64,000 bases of DNA, from contig MU008179.1 in NCBI GenBank assembly GCA_010909165.1, positions 930,001-994,000 of the forward strand, read 5' to 3'. This document shows, one piece after another, positions 10,900 through 21,990 of the stretch (the stretch's first letter is position 1; each line of letters opens with the position of its first letter). The notes below the pieces were generated by a model, which was not told the origin of the DNA, made no database searches, and saw nothing but the letters and a program-made list of their open reading frames with translations. A program made the position numbers and the translations under genes. Source of the DNA: Anthoceros angustus. Taxonomy: Eukaryota; Streptophyta; Anthocerotopsida; Anthocerotales; Anthocerotaceae.

Positions 10900-12600
10900 A
10901 CCACATCCGGTGGGGCTGCGGTTACCGTGGGTGAGTCCGCTTCTCGACTCCGGTGGCTTTTGAGTTCTTCTCTCTGGCGGGCTGCCGGTTAACTCGTCCT
11001 CTTTGGCGGGTTCGGCTTCCTTGAGTGTTCCGTCCTCCGTATCCGTGGGACTATCCCCATTTTCTTCCTCTTACTCTCCGTTCCTTCGCTCCTTGGCGAC
11101 TCGGGTTGACACTTCCGGTACCTCGGTCCGCCTTCTTCTCCTTGGCGAACTTGCCCGTACCACCTCGTTCGAGCTCCTCGGTGCCTCCTCCCCTCCGCCA
11201 TTGTCGTCTTCAATTTGTACAGGCCGCCTTAGGGAGGCGTCGGTGGTCTTGGCTCCCCAGTGTTGCGTGGCGTACCGTCCTCGGCGAGGATTCGGACACG
11301 TCTTGCACGCATGTGCCCGCCCCACAATCTCCACCACGTTCAAAGTCTCCGTTACCTTATGCGGTGGGGTATGGGCGTTGGAGTAGTGTCCGGGGTTCCC
11401 AGTTCCAGACCACCGCCGAGAATTCTGGAGGCTCCCATGCGAGGTTGCATCGGAGGCGGTGTATGGATGGACCTCCGGCGCGGATACATCGTCTTGGGAT
11501 CGTGCCCGGTGCTTCTTGCACGTATCATCCTCCCTTTGTTCCTCGGACTCTTCCCATAGTCGTACTCCACGGTTCACAGTGCGGAGGCGATTGGCCAGTG
11601 CCCATGTTGGTGGCACACGCACACCATAAATGAGTCCACCGTGGTGGCCACCTTGCGCCGCTCTTTATCCTTCACGGTTGATCGTCAACTCCTCCACCTC
11701 TTTTATGACCTCTAGATCTTCCCTCAACCCGCTCCTTCAAAGGCGGGGTCGAAGACCTCGGCGCAGTGCATCATGACCTCCTTCTTTTCCACCTCGTCAC
11801 TCTTCTTCTTGTTTTGCGGGGCTCCTCTTGCCTCCTGGATTCTTCTTGAGTCCTCTTCCTCTTCCTCCGTGACCTCGGTCTCATCCTCCTCTCCTTCAGG
11901 GCTCTTCATCTTGATTCCGATTCGCCTCTTTTTCTTCTTCTTTCCTCCTGGAGGAGTCCTCGTCGTTGGTGCATCGATTCTTCATAGTTCTCCGCCTTGC
12001 CTCACATCTTCTCTGCAACAGCACATGTAGCCATTGGCTTGGATAAGCCAGTGCGAACCAACGCCACTTTGCATGGTAGTGTGTGGGTGGGGTCTGCCGA
12101 TCCAGCAGCAGAACCGTTCGATGTCTGATCCCAACTTCTCCGTCTTCCTCTTTGGGTTCTCGAGTTTGGACAAGATGTAGCCTTCTTGATCGATTCGCGG
12201 AATCTTTCTGAAGGCATCCTTCAATCTTGAAGGTTGCGGGGGCGTTACGGCGGTGGTGTACTTCCTCCGGTACCAGCAGCCTGTCCCCGAGGACCCTTGG
12301 AGCAGTGGATTAGCTGCATCCGAACCTTCTCCGTTGAAGTTTGCCGGACAAAATCCTCCACGAAGGTTTCGCATCTCTCCTTCTTACCCAAAGAGAATCG
12401 CTTGTTTGGTCGGTTGTTGCCATCGCGCGGCGGTGAGAACCGCCCTCTTGCCACCCTGCGTCCTCCTCTCGATCAAACTCCACCACTTACTGCGGTTGTC
12501 CTCGCCTCGAGCTCGTCGTCTCTCACGTGCTGCTCGGCGCTGGCGATCTGGCGTCAACTCTCTTAGCAATTCTTCCTTAACTACCTCCGTCCTCACGCAT
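10900..12600 (-). pseudogene. gag region (Gypsy-L)
   Basis: From the primer-binding site downward the minus strand gives acidic and basic fragments: RFSLGKKERCETFVEDFVR (about 12340-12390), a glutamate-rich block TEVTEEEEED (about 11860), and a zinc-knuckle-like C-H-Q-H-G-H-W (about 11600-11620). In the last, the fourth ligand reads Ser and the first Cys spacing is off. Gag forms the particle and its knuckle binds RNA. Assignment rests on position and the knuckle trace. Frames are badly broken. Confidence 0.5.
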
Positions 12601-12620
12601 CCACGGCTACGGCGATTTCA

Positions 12621-12636
12621 TTCCCGCAGCGCGCCA
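12621..12636 (-). other. Primer-binding-like site of Gypsy-L
   Basis: The minus strand reads TGGCGCGCTGCGGGAA three bases after the LTR end. It resembles the plant gypsy site TGGCGCCGTTGCCGGGGA, which pairs with a tRNA 3' end. The tRNA cannot be fixed from this decayed site. Confidence 0.6.
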
Positions 12637-13163
12637 AAATGTGGCGACTTTTGATAGCCGGTAGCGCACAATCCGTGTCGTTGTAGGAAGAAGTCCGTTC
12701 CCAAAGGAATGATAGGCTCCGTTTGCGCGTTTGGTGATTCTTACCTCACTTGCGCTCGTTCGGCCTCACACGCCTAACTACCTAGCGTTCACCCGGCCGG
12801 TATGGCCAAGCGTTTAGACCGTTGGTCGTATCGTTCACATTCGCCACTCACACCGTCCTTTCCTCTCTCCTCACCTCACTCCTCGGTCTTAGAAAAGGCC
12901 GGGTTACAGTCCGGACCTCCTCGTCGTTCAGGGCCTCTCCGTCCGGGCTCTGCGCCCTCCGAGTTCCTCCGGCTCACACGTTCCGGTCCGTTCGGTCTTG
13001 GGGCGGCTCGGGAGCAGTCGATCACCCTTCCTGCACACCACAACACGTTAGGTCCGTCACGGGACCGATCAATCTCCCGGGCGCCGTGCACGCTCGGTGA
13101 CTCGGGACTCACGTTAGCAAGAAGACACGGTGCAGGCAGCGGCATCAACACCAAGAAAGATGA

Positions 13164-13191
13164 TTTATTCGGTGGCCTTAGCCCTCTTATA
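13164..13191 (-). promoter_or_regulatory. TATA box and poly(A) signal in the 5' LTR
   Basis: TATAAGAGGGC (minus strand, 13187-13191 and on), then AATAAA at 13164-13169. Being close together they mark the U3-R border. Transcription would start some 30 bases beyond the TATA box and proceed into gag. Confidence 0.6.
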
Positions 13192-13949
13192 CTCGCCGGT
13201 CGGCGCCTTTATTACCTCTATTGAGGCATTTCGGTGTGCCTAACACTACCTCCCTATTCCGCCTATCTTGGTCGGTGGTGGGGTGGGATATTCATTCCTT
13301 CTTGGCACGGCCAAAGCCGAGCCATTGCGCGCAATCGGATGATCCGAGGACCCTTCCTCTTCAGAGTGCATCTGCGCCGGCGGCACGACAACGCGATCAC
13401 CAAGTCTTCCTCGTCCTCCCTCTTCTCTCTGGCGGGCCCTGCGCGATGGGCCCTCAAGCTGGATCTGCTGGGGTGAGGTGGCTCTCCCCACTCCCAGTTT
13501 GGACCTCGGGACCACCTCGACTCAGTCCGGACCTCTAGGTCGGTCTTCCCTCCGGTCCGGTCTCTGGCCGGCCTTCTTTAAGTCGGTCCTCGGGGCCGGA
13601 CTTCCTCTGGGGTCGGTCTTGGACCCAACCCTTCCCACAGGGTCGGACCTCGGGTCGGATTACTGGAGTCTGGATCCCTAAGTCCGGACTTCCTTGAGGC
13701 GGACCTCGGGATCGGCCTTTCCTCGAGTCGGACAAAGTCAGGACCCTCGCTCTGGGCATGCCTCCTCAGGGCTGTCACGGGTTCATCACCCAGCCCTCCT
13801 TGGTTCCCGAATGCCCGGTTGCACCCTTTCCCTTCCTCTCAAGATCCTCCTCTCCTTCCATGCGAGGGTCCGGTGCTTACCTCCGGTGTGGCGCCCTTCC
13901 TCCTCCGGTTCCTCCGGCTGCTCTCCTCCTGCTGTGTCATCAAGCAGCT

Positions 13950-16440
13950 CCTAGGACTCCCGCGGTTGTCTTGTCCGGTCCGTCCTCTCTCGCTCCTCCT
14001 TCCATCCTTGGAGTCCACCCTCCTGCCTGGGGTGGCGCGGGACCTCAGGCCTTGAGGAGCTCTGGTGGTAGTAGCGGTCGGAATCGACTTCTGAATCGCC
14101 TCCTCTACATGAGCCGGAGCACCGGTACTCCCTCCTCAGGTGCTCCAGGCGGATCGCCCGGCCTCTTGCTGTCCGTGGCCAAGCTTCATTGTGGTAGGCG
14201 GACTCCTTGAGGCCGTCAAGGTGCCTCGTTACCTCTTGCAACCTTTCTGCTCGGCGTTCTCCTCCTCCGTCGTTGTTGGCTCCGCCCGGTTGCGGGCCAT
14301 GGAGGTGAGCTCCCCCCTTCCACAACCGGACGAGCAGCGAGCCTCTCCTCGGTGCTTTCTTCCCTCTCTATTCTTTCCGAGGTCCCACTTCCTTCTCCAG
14401 GCGGGCGGTATCCCGTCAAACTCACAGCTTCCTCCACATCCTGCAACCTTGCGGCGTCGAACTCCTTGCGCGCCTATTCTCCCTCTTAGCGGGCTGGGCG
14501 TTCTACCTCTCGCTCGAAGTCTTGGATTCTCTCGTTGAGAACCCCCTGCTGCTCCGATGCATCTTGGAGTTGCAACTCCAAGGTGTCCTTGCTGTCCTCC
14601 AGCTCCTGCCGCCGCCCTTCTACCTCCTGCAGCTGCACCCTGAGGTCCCCAATCTCCCGGGTGCTGGCCTCCAGTGCCTCCTCACGGCTCGACCGTGCTT
14701 GCTCCGCGGCCACTTGCTCGGCCTTCAGATTGGCCGTGGCTCTCTCGGCCGCCTCCCTCCACCGGTTCCGATCACGCCTGGTGATCGCGATCGGCCGCCG
14801 TGGCCTCCGCCTCCTTGGCCACCTTCACACGAGCCTCTCGGCTTGGCTCTGGTCGTCTGCCTCCGCGAGATCCGCGCCCGTTACGCTTGCGCCGGGCGTC
14901 CTCGCTTCTGTGCGCTCGCCCCTCTGCTGCGGAGGTCCTCCGCCCGGCCTCGCCTGCCCTGTTCCTCCGGTGAAGGAATTTGGTCCGGTCCTTGCGGATG
15001 GACGGACCTCCCTCTCCGCCTCCGGCGTTTCCTTCCTCAATCGGCCGAGCTTGGCCTTCCTTCTCGCCTCACAGGCCCTCAGCTGCTCACTGGAGGTACC
15101 ATGCGCCTCGGGTGGCTTCTACCTCCACAGGTCTTCTCGGCCATCCCTTGAGACCCAGGCATACCGTCCATGGGTAGCAGGACCCCGCCGTGTTTCTTCC
15201 ACGGCGGCTGTGAGGCTCCCACAAAGTCCGTGGCGGCGGCATCTCACGGTCCGTCAGGACCTCCATACCGTGATCCGGGGCAAGTCGGTGGGTTCTCGGA
15301 CCAATCGGGACCCTTAGGTCACGAGTCTTGGCTCGAGCTTCCCCTCCTTGGCCCTTTTGGCGAGCTCCTTCTCCGCCCTTTTCCTCCACAGGGCTCGGAG
15401 GTGATGGAGTCAGGAGCACGCCCTTTGCCCCTTCACATCGGCGGCAGGACCCGGCTCTGGATCTGCTGCCGGTGTCCTCCTCACAGGCGTCCTACGCCCT
15501 CCTTCTTCCTCCGCTTCTTGCCACTCATCGGCGGGGAAGAAATCTTGGCACCGGCCCAGGTGCAGCGTTGGTAGCCGTGGTCTTGCGTCTCTTGGCTCTC
15601 TCACAGTCGCGGGGCTCCTCGGGGATGGCGGTGTGCTGAGGCCTTCTGCTTGGGGTGCTGGTTGGGGCACGGAGGAGGAGGCGGGTGCTTCCCATACTTC
15701 CACAGGTGGTGAGGGGTCCGTTCACGTATGGAGTCAGAATCCTCCCGATCGTCCTCCTCCCGAGTCCGTTTGGTTTTGACGACCGGCCTCCTCCCTCCGC
15801 CTGCCGCTCCACTTGGCGGGGCCTCCGGTCCTTTCGGGCGCTCGCTCAAGCTCTCCTTCCTTGAGGAGCTCGAAATGCCCCCATACATGGATCGGTATGG
15901 GGGCCAGATGGCGAGGCTTCTCGGTCACGAGCTTGCGAGCCTCAGCTAAACAGGCGAAGATAATCCTTCCCAGTCCGCCCTCTTCCCATTGCAGCGCGTG
16001 CGAATACCAGATTATCACCAAGGTGATCCACCTTGGTAGTATTCGATGGACAATGATCGGGCCACCGCCCTTACTCGGTATCCAGTCGGATATCGACCAC
16101 CGTTGGTGGTCGTTGCGTCGAGCCTTAGCATCTGTGGACCTATCTTCCCTTGCCTTGAGGGCTCGGCACCACTCCCCTCTTCCTCCTTGGGCGGTTGTAG
16201 GCGCCTCGGGACCTCAAGGTCCATCGCCTTGGGTCCTCCGGAGGTTCTTGGACCGCACCTCCTTTATTGACCGCCATCTTCCCGAAACTCCGGACGGTGA
16301 CTGTCAAATGTCCGGACCATGGAACACATCCAAATGCCACTCCCAATTCTCGCTTCCTGGGCAGGCCCAAAGTCCGGATAGCGCGGGTCACAATGTTGCG
16401 CTCCACAAGGTTCCATGGCTCCCAAACTTCCATGAGCTTT
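13950..16440 (-). pseudogene. U3-encoded ORF, copy in 5' LTR of Gypsy-L
   Basis: The minus-strand tract reads, in order, NLVERNIVTRAIRTLGLPRK (about 16370-16430), KAMDLEVPRRLQPPKEEEG (16180-16230), EARKLVTEKPRHLAPIPIHV followed by HFELLKEGELERAP (15860-15950), a proline/arginine-rich linker, then a clean coiled coil of about 75 residues at 14486-14713 with heptad-like EALEASTREIGDLRVQLQEV. It ends near the R border. The layout (globular part, L-K-E-x-E-L-E block, disordered linker, coiled coil) matches the ORF at 48667-51443. A coding region inside U3 is rare. Role unknown; possibly an extra structural protein. Stops and frameshifts occur in both LTR copies. Confidence 0.55.
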
Positions 16441-17076
16441 TGGGTGCCATCGCCTTCTCCTCCTTGGTTCTGTGGCCGCTTGTCGGAGGCTAGCAGCGCG
16501 TTGCGCCTTCTTCGCGTTCTTGCTCCGACCTCAGCGGTGAGCGCGCGTCAAGTGTCCACGAGATACCGCCCAGGCGGTGCGGGCGAGGATCGAGGTATCT
16601 CGGCTGTGACCTTCTTCGCGACCACGCCCGGGAGTGCGGGCGGGGCGCCTCTTCCTGTCATGTGCAGTGCTGGCACTCTCGGCCCCTCTGCGCAGCGTAC
16701 TCGGCCTTACGCGCGTGCTCGGCCCCCTCGCCGCGCGGGTCGCGGCGTGAATACCGCTATAACGGCCTGCAGAGTTACGGTCTCGACCAGCATGCCGTCC
16801 TCCACTCGAGTCGTCCGTGGCGTCGCCTAGTCCGTCCTTACGGCTCAACTAAGTTACTTTCACAGCGTACTTATCACGCACGGTCACGGAGTGGGTCCGG
16901 ACTTATCGTTGTCGCGCTGCCGCGTAGGTCTAGATGCGTTCCTCACTCGGTCGGGAGTATACTCAGTGCCGTCCGGTGCTAACGTGCTTATTTCCTCCTT
17001 TTCGCCTCATTTTATCCTTACTCCACAAAAACAAAACCCTACCTAATTTCCTAACCCCCGAAGTCCGTAGTCCACA

Positions 17077-17081
17077 TGTTT
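17077..17081. repeat. Target-site duplication of Gypsy-L (right)
   Basis: TGTTT directly after CCACA, identical to 2852-2856. Confidence 0.85.
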
Positions 17082-17990
17082 TAGTAACACATTGGGGAAC
17101 ATCTGAACACCGAAGTCCCGCTGGATTGGCCAAGTCGGGTTTGGCACATCCCAAAAGTGCAAGTTTGTTACAAAGAGATAGAGTATTTGGGACATAAGAT
17201 TGATTGTGGGTGGGAGTCTTTTGTTAGCCAGGTGGGCGAACCTTATGCCCAGCCAAAAGATGTTGCCACCTTGAGGGCCTTCCTGTCAACTACTATCATC
17301 GTTTCATGGAACATGAGGAACCCAAAGTCGTATATTGCTCAAGAAAGGTGCCCTGGCGGTGGGGTCATCGCAGAACAAGCATGGCAGGAGCTAAAAACCG
17401 ATTGACGGAGAGACCAATGCTCGTAAGACCCAACTTTGACAAACTTTTCATCTTATATACTGATCGGAGTACCGGATTGGAGCAAGTTGCTGCAGCGGAT
17501 GAAGAGGGAAGGAGCGGGTTGTCGCGCAAAGTAGGTCCAACAATCTGACAAGCAAATTATTAGTCCTATGAAGGCGAATGCTTAGCAGCAGTGGGCGGTG
17601 TTGCATTTGAGGTATTTGTTTGGGCCGAGCTTCCGACATCACGGACCATCACTACATTGGCTAATGACGAACATGAAGGCGGAAAGCTTGCTAGGTGGGC
17701 ACTCGCTTCGAGACGATGTAAATCGCATCGAGCAAGGTGCATCTCAATGCGATGGCTCAAACCCGTGTGCAACAAAAGAGATATGGAAGCAAAACGACTG
17801 GACTCACACAAAGTTTGCCCAGCTCGTGGCATGTCAAGAAAAAGGTGGAGGCAATCGGCTGAAGGAGGGCGAGACATATGGAAACACCAGCAAGCCATGC
17901 AGTGCAACCAAGGGCATGTGGCTGGGTTGGACATGGTTACGCTCAAGAAACTACAGCACAAAATAAGCCGATATAGTTACTCGGACGGCA
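17082..17990 (+). pseudogene. RT C-terminal part and RNase H (element A)
   Basis: RT resumes right after Gypsy-L with GLAHPKKCKF-like codons (about 17130-17165) and IEYLGHKIDCG (17175-17212), the usual connection segment. RNase H follows with LTERPMLVRPNFDKLFILYT (17402-17460), where D in Y-T-D is a catalytic acid. Then come SNNLTSKL, YEGECLAAV (about 17568-17600) and EHEGGKLARWALA (17660-17710), all standard gypsy RNase H landmarks. It removes RNA from the RNA-DNA hybrid. Several frameshifts are present. Confidence 0.9.
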
Positions 17991-18079
17991 AGGTGTTCGT
18001 AAACGATCATGGGATTCTCAAAGAAGTTCCACCTATGGAAGATGAAGCGGTGGTGACCAAGGTGCATAAGCGCTTAGCC

Positions 18080-19040
18080 ACTTTGGTGTTAAACTGGACG
18101 CATCACATGCTTAAGAACATACTGCAGTGGTATGTATCGACGTGGAGAAGGTGGTTGCCAAGTCGCCGCTTGTGATGCCGTAAAGGCCGTGTTTAATAGT
18201 CAAGATGTCATCGCACTCATTACCTATCGGGGGCTTTTCTTGGATGGTCCGTAGACTTGATGCACAGTGCCGGTTAGCGGGGCAATCGACATGTATGCTC
18301 ATGATAGAACACTTTTCAAAGTGGGTTGAGCTAGCCTTCCTTCCGGTCAGAAGCTCACAGTACACAGCACGAGCCTTCTTGCAGTGTGTTCTTAGTAGGT
18401 ATGGGAGTTGTGCTGAAGTATTGACAGACCAGGGCAATGAATTCAGAGGTGAGTTTCAAGCGCTGCTTGACCGTAGCCTGATTGATCACAGGCGGACATC
18501 ACGAGATCATCCACAAGCTGACGGGTTGGCGGAGCGGTTGGTTCAAACCTTCAAGGATTCGCTTCGCAAATACTGTACCGAAGTTGAGCCTAGTTGTTGG
18601 GATGAGTTGCTGCCATATGTGGCATTGGGTTACAGGATAAGCGTACAGGCGGCCTTGGGTAATTTCAGTCCATATTACATCATGTTCGGTCGAAACGCGG
18701 TGATGCCAAACATTGTAGCGGACACATACTCCAAGCCAGTGAACTGGGCACAGGACCCCGAGGTGTGCTTTTCAGAGTTGCAACAGAGAACAAAGTTGTT
18801 CCAACGGGTAATGCCGATGGCGATGGACAATCCGCCATAGCACCGGATCAACTTAGGTATGCTTCACAAGGTGGTTCGTGGAAACCAAAAGCAAGAAAGT
18901 TTGAAGTGGGAGATTTCGTGTTCTGACGACCGTCCGGCAAGACGTCGGCCGTCGCTTAATCTTACGCCAGTGCGACGGAGAGCAAGGTGTAATTGAATTA
19001 GAGGGACAGGATGGTCGCCGATGCAAAGAGCACATGCGGC
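18080..19040 (+). pseudogene. Ty3/gypsy integrase (element A)
   Basis: A continuous stretch 18205-18840 reads LMIEHFSKWVELAFLPVRSS, VLTDQGNEFRGEF (second catalytic Asp), HPQADGLAERLVQTFKDSL (catalytic Glu) and LLPYVALGYR...SPYYIMFGR. These are the DDE core and C-terminal side of a gypsy integrase. The HHCC zinc region just upstream is scrambled. After 18840 a G-D-F-V-F trace (about 18905) marks the GPY/F module, and RRCKEHMRHLAPCHLPNLDT (19016-19075) follows. Element B has the same APCHLPNLD at the same place. This core has no stop for over 600 bp and is the best preserved part of A. Confidence 0.93.
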
Positions 19041-19116
19041 ATCTGGCGCCTTGTCACCTACCCAACCTTGACACAAGGACGCAACCACAAGCGTGAGGCC
19101 ACCAGTTGACCTACCT

Positions 19117-19246
19117 TGCGGTTCTTGTGGCCACATCACAGATCCTGAACTGATGCTCCTCTGTGACCAGTGTAACGGTGGGTATCACATCTTTTGTTTG
19201 CGTCCACCGCTCAAAGAGATTCCGGATGGAGTTTTGCCATCGGTGC
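19117..19246 (+). pseudogene. PHD finger fused after integrase (element A)
   Basis: Reads CGSCGHITDPELMLLCDQCN, then GGYHIFCLRPPLKEIPDG, then after a one-base shift F-C-H-R-C. The Cys4-His-Cys3 ligand set is complete: C-x2-C, C-x2-C, H-x2-C, C-x2-C. It resembles plant PHD fingers of the ATXR5/6 type. PHD fingers bind histone H3 tails, so the finger could steer integration or the polyprotein to chromatin marks; that is inference. Element B carries the same domain in the same place, so it belongs to the family and is not a chance insertion. Confidence 0.85.
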
Positions 19247-19849
19247 CTTCACGAAATTCTGGGAGCTCGCATGTCACCCGCCCGTGAGTCGGGCTCGGCC
19301 ACAAGAAATTAGGGTTACCCACAAAAGCCCGGTCGTCGTTGTCTGGGCAACAAACGCGCGACAGCGTGTGGAGAGTGAAGGGGTGACTGAAGCGGGTAAC
19401 ACGAGGGAGAGTGTGAGATTTGTTGAAGAACCAGGCTCCTTGTCTAAAGTGGGGTTTCGGGCCGTCACGGGTGTGGCCGGTGGTGAAGGGACAAGTACGG
19501 TGGAGTGACGAAGAGGTCTTGGGGGCGAAGAAGCACCGGCGGCTCAAAACCAATCGAGATTGCACAACTGAGGGATTGTCGAGCGCCAACAAGGCGCATC
19601 CACCGATCTGCGAAGGAGAGCAAGCTAGCGAAAAGGGTGGCAAGCATCGATTGGTGCAATTGTGTTTCAAAGGCGGTAGCGTATCGCGTTGTGGGATCTC
19701 AGCGTATCGTGGAGCGGTGAAGGCCTAGCTAACGAGAGCGTGGGAGTTTCCGTCGGTGAAGAGTTGTTAAGGCGCCATGGTGCCAAAACGTCCGACATTC
19801 ATTGCCGCATAGCGTGGTCCGTTTGCTTTGCAGCTGCTAAGGGGAATTG
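19247..19849 (+). other. Spacer after PHD finger (element A)
   Basis: Two open stretches (19194-19508, 19420-19728) without a recognised domain. The composition is rich in S, T, R and G, as in a disordered linker. No independent gene is supported. Confidence 0.35.
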
Positions 19850-20690
19850 ACTCATGCAGGGTGTCACCGGTTGCCAAAAGGGGGCACGCTTGCTTTGTCG
19901 ATGCCTGCTAGGCTTGGGGACAAGTAACCCTACCTTCGTGAGGATAGTTGGCTTGTTATGGATCCAGAGGCGGATTACACCTGCAAAACTTGCTTTCGAA
20001 GACTGCAGCATAGTGTTCCTCAATTTCCTGAATGTCCTTGGGAGGACAAGTGGCGGGTTCCTTTGGTCCGCAAATACAATCAGGAAAACCGGAGGCGAAA
20101 CATTCCTGGAGCTACAAGCGTTTTTGCTATATGTGGAGTCTCATCATGAGGCATGTAACATCGAGAACTTCCCGTATGATCACAGGGATTTGTTTGAGCT
20201 TGCAGGGCGAGGTATGAATAGACAGACATTTGTCTGGACCAGTTACTGTGAGGGAGCGTTTCGAAAGTTGGAGCATCACCTATTCATGCACCAGGTTTTT
20301 GATCACTGGCCTCAAGAAGGATTTCTGGTTTACAAACAACGAGAGAAACCTGCCGATTTGCGCAGTTTGAAAGTGTGGCTCAGCCACTTGCATCGGGAGA
20401 AAGCGGGGCGGTATGCCATTGGCTACCCAAGAGCCTTTTATCGGCTGTTTACATGTCTACGGACAGGGATTCTGGAGTGGGATGAACCGACCTCTGAATG
20501 CTGGTACTTGTTAAATAACAATGTTGGCGATTTATTGTGTGCTCAGTGTATTGAAAAACAATACTACGTGAATGGGTTGAATGGACCGGTCTTGCCGAGT
20601 AAAAGCAGACTCGGCGGTGGCGAAGAAGAGGCGTGGCTCGTCATCGAGCTAGAGAGAAGCGGGGAAAAGCATGGTGGGCGAGTACTTTGA
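19850..20690 (+). pseudogene. Uncharacterised domain of element A (about 200 residues)
   Basis: From about 20095 one frame runs open to 20687: GETFLELQAFLLYVESHHEA, YDHRDLFELAGRGMNRQTFV, EGAFRKLEHHLFMHQVFDHW, SLKVWLSHLHREKAGRYAIG and more. It is rich in aromatic and charged residues and looks globular and helical. Upstream in another frame DYTCKTCF and QFPECPWEDKWRVPLVRKYN (19970-20085) suggest a Cys pair and then a lead-in. I do not recognise the family. It sits between the PHD finger and the ParB-like segment, so it belongs to the extra C-terminal part of element A. A frameshift near 20090 splits it. Confidence 0.45.
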
Positions 20691-20849
20691 TCCAAGAAAG
20701 GCGGGTGGCCGCTTTGTTGGCCATGAGCATGAGCGACCTCAGAACCCCCAATTACGCGATAGCATGTTTGAAGGTTTTATCGTAGGTTCTATGGATTTGA
20801 ATGCCAAAAGTCTGCTCGCAGAATCATGACCGCTCTTTGGCGGGGTGTC

Positions 20850-20955
20850 AGCCGCTTTGTTAGCCTAGTAATACGGTTTATCTTAATCGTTGTGAGTGCA
20901 ATTTCGTCTTGATTAGCATGGCACATGGCCCTTGTCATGAGCGCTATCTTGCCAC
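20850..20955 (+). repeat. Direct duplication, unit 1
   Basis: CCGCTTTGTTAGCCTAGTAA and the following TACGGTTTATCTTA, then GATTAGCATGGCACATGGCC and CTTGTCATGAGCGC. The same order recurs at 21388-21510, about 540 bp downstream. The spacer 20956-21387 has no recognised gene. Confidence 0.75.
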
Positions 20956-21387
20956 CGCGGACAAACGTGGCGACACGGGCGTGGAGCATCTACGATGTCC
21001 GGGTTAATGTGTATGTGCACCATGCGCATGGTCGGCATGGTATGTGTCTCGTGAGCATGTATGTCATGTGCGATATGTGGTGTGGGTGTGTGAAGATAGC
21101 GGCATCAAGGGAACGAATCGATCGGTGAGTCACGGCGCATTATTGCCCAAACGACCGGCGGGCAATATGGCACGACGATTGAGCGCCACGGCGCCCCGGC
21201 GCGGCGCCCGCGATTCAGAAGAACGCCGCGCGTGAGGTAGATAAAAGGGGCATAGGTCACGAGAAACCGGATTGTCGATGTTTGTTCGATCAGCCCATGA
21301 TCCCAAGGGTTTTTCCGTATGGAGCTTTGGTAAAGGGACAGTGACGGTTTGTGCTGGACAAGGACGCTCCCATTTTGGCCGCTAAGA

Positions 21388-21510
21388 CCGCTGCTTTGTT
21401 AGCCTAGTAATACGGTTTATCTTAACTCAGAGTAATTGCCTGATTAGCATGGCACATCAGTCATTTTGATTAGCATGGCATATGGCCCTTGTCATGAGCG
21501 CATGCCACCG
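21388..21510 (+). repeat. Direct duplication, unit 2
   Basis: Second copy of 20850-20955. It contains an extra internal doubling of GATTAGCATGGCA and is followed by CATGCCACCGC in both copies. Confidence 0.75.
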
Positions 21511-21659
21511 CTGTGACACCTACTTCTTTCCCGACTCCGATGCCCAGATCCTAAAAAGTGGACGAGGCTTGGACGAACTACCCAGCTGTGTGATTTCAAA
21601 GGAGAATCGAGGAAGGAGTCTGCCTCTACTTTGCATGATTGATCCGCGTAATGCAATGA

Positions 21660-21990
21660 TATCAAGTCACTGGATTGTGAAGTTCGGCTAAAAATATGTG
21701 ATGGGAGTGCTTGAGGAAACCATACATATGCTATGCAAAGACCAGGACATATCACTGGGAAGGCAAGCCTCCAAAGGATTGAGGCTCATGTGTATTGTGG
21801 TCCGACTATTCCGGAAATGAGAGTCTTAGCCATCGACCACAACACCATGTCCGACAAGAGGCGGAAGATGAATTTTATTGAGGTGTGAGGTATTTGAGAG
21901 AGCTGCAAATCGCGAAGAGGGATGGTGTCAACATGACCATGAACCGGAAATTCAACTTGTACAAGGTGCTTGACCGATCGACGACGAAGG
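21660..21990 (+). pseudogene. ParB/Srx-like segment (element A)
   Basis: One frame reads KICDG, a short insertion with a stop, then NHTYAMQ, followed by GKASLQRIEAHVYCGPTIPE and MRVLAIDHNTMSDKRRKMNF. A D-G-N-H core, then I-x-A-x-V, then an E-x-R-x-L-A-x-x-H-N-x-x-S block is the pattern of ParB-like domains that precede DNA methyltransferases in phage and bacterial proteins. Here too an amino-methyltransferase follows about 1 kb on. ParB-like domains bind DNA or nucleotides. Assignment is by motif only; the N-terminal part is unreadable. Confidence 0.5.

Larger units (their letters stand above)
2857..17076 (-). mobile_element. Gypsy-L: complete long-LTR Ty3/gypsy element, nested in RT of element A
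   Basis: A 14.2-kb element bounded by two collinear direct repeats of 4402 and 4437 bp. Both begin TGTGG and end CCACA on the plus strand, and the whole is flanked by the 5-bp duplication TGTTT. Orientation is minus. A primer-binding-like site (TGGCGCGCTGCGGGAA on the minus strand) abuts the 12640 LTR edge, and a purine-rich tract abuts the 7258 edge. Order on the minus strand is gag, protease, RT, RNase H, integrase, as in Ty3/gypsy. The internal region is only 5.4 kb and broken by many stops, so it is not autonomous now. The LTRs are unusually long and carry an ORF in U3. Confidence 0.93.
12640..17076 (-). repeat. 5' LTR of Gypsy-L (4437 bp)
   Basis: Starts TGTGG and ends CCACA on the plus strand and is collinear with 2857-7258. 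Transcription runs toward lower coordinates. It carries the better readable copy of the U3 ORF and the TATA/poly(A) pair at 13164-13191. Confidence 0.93.
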
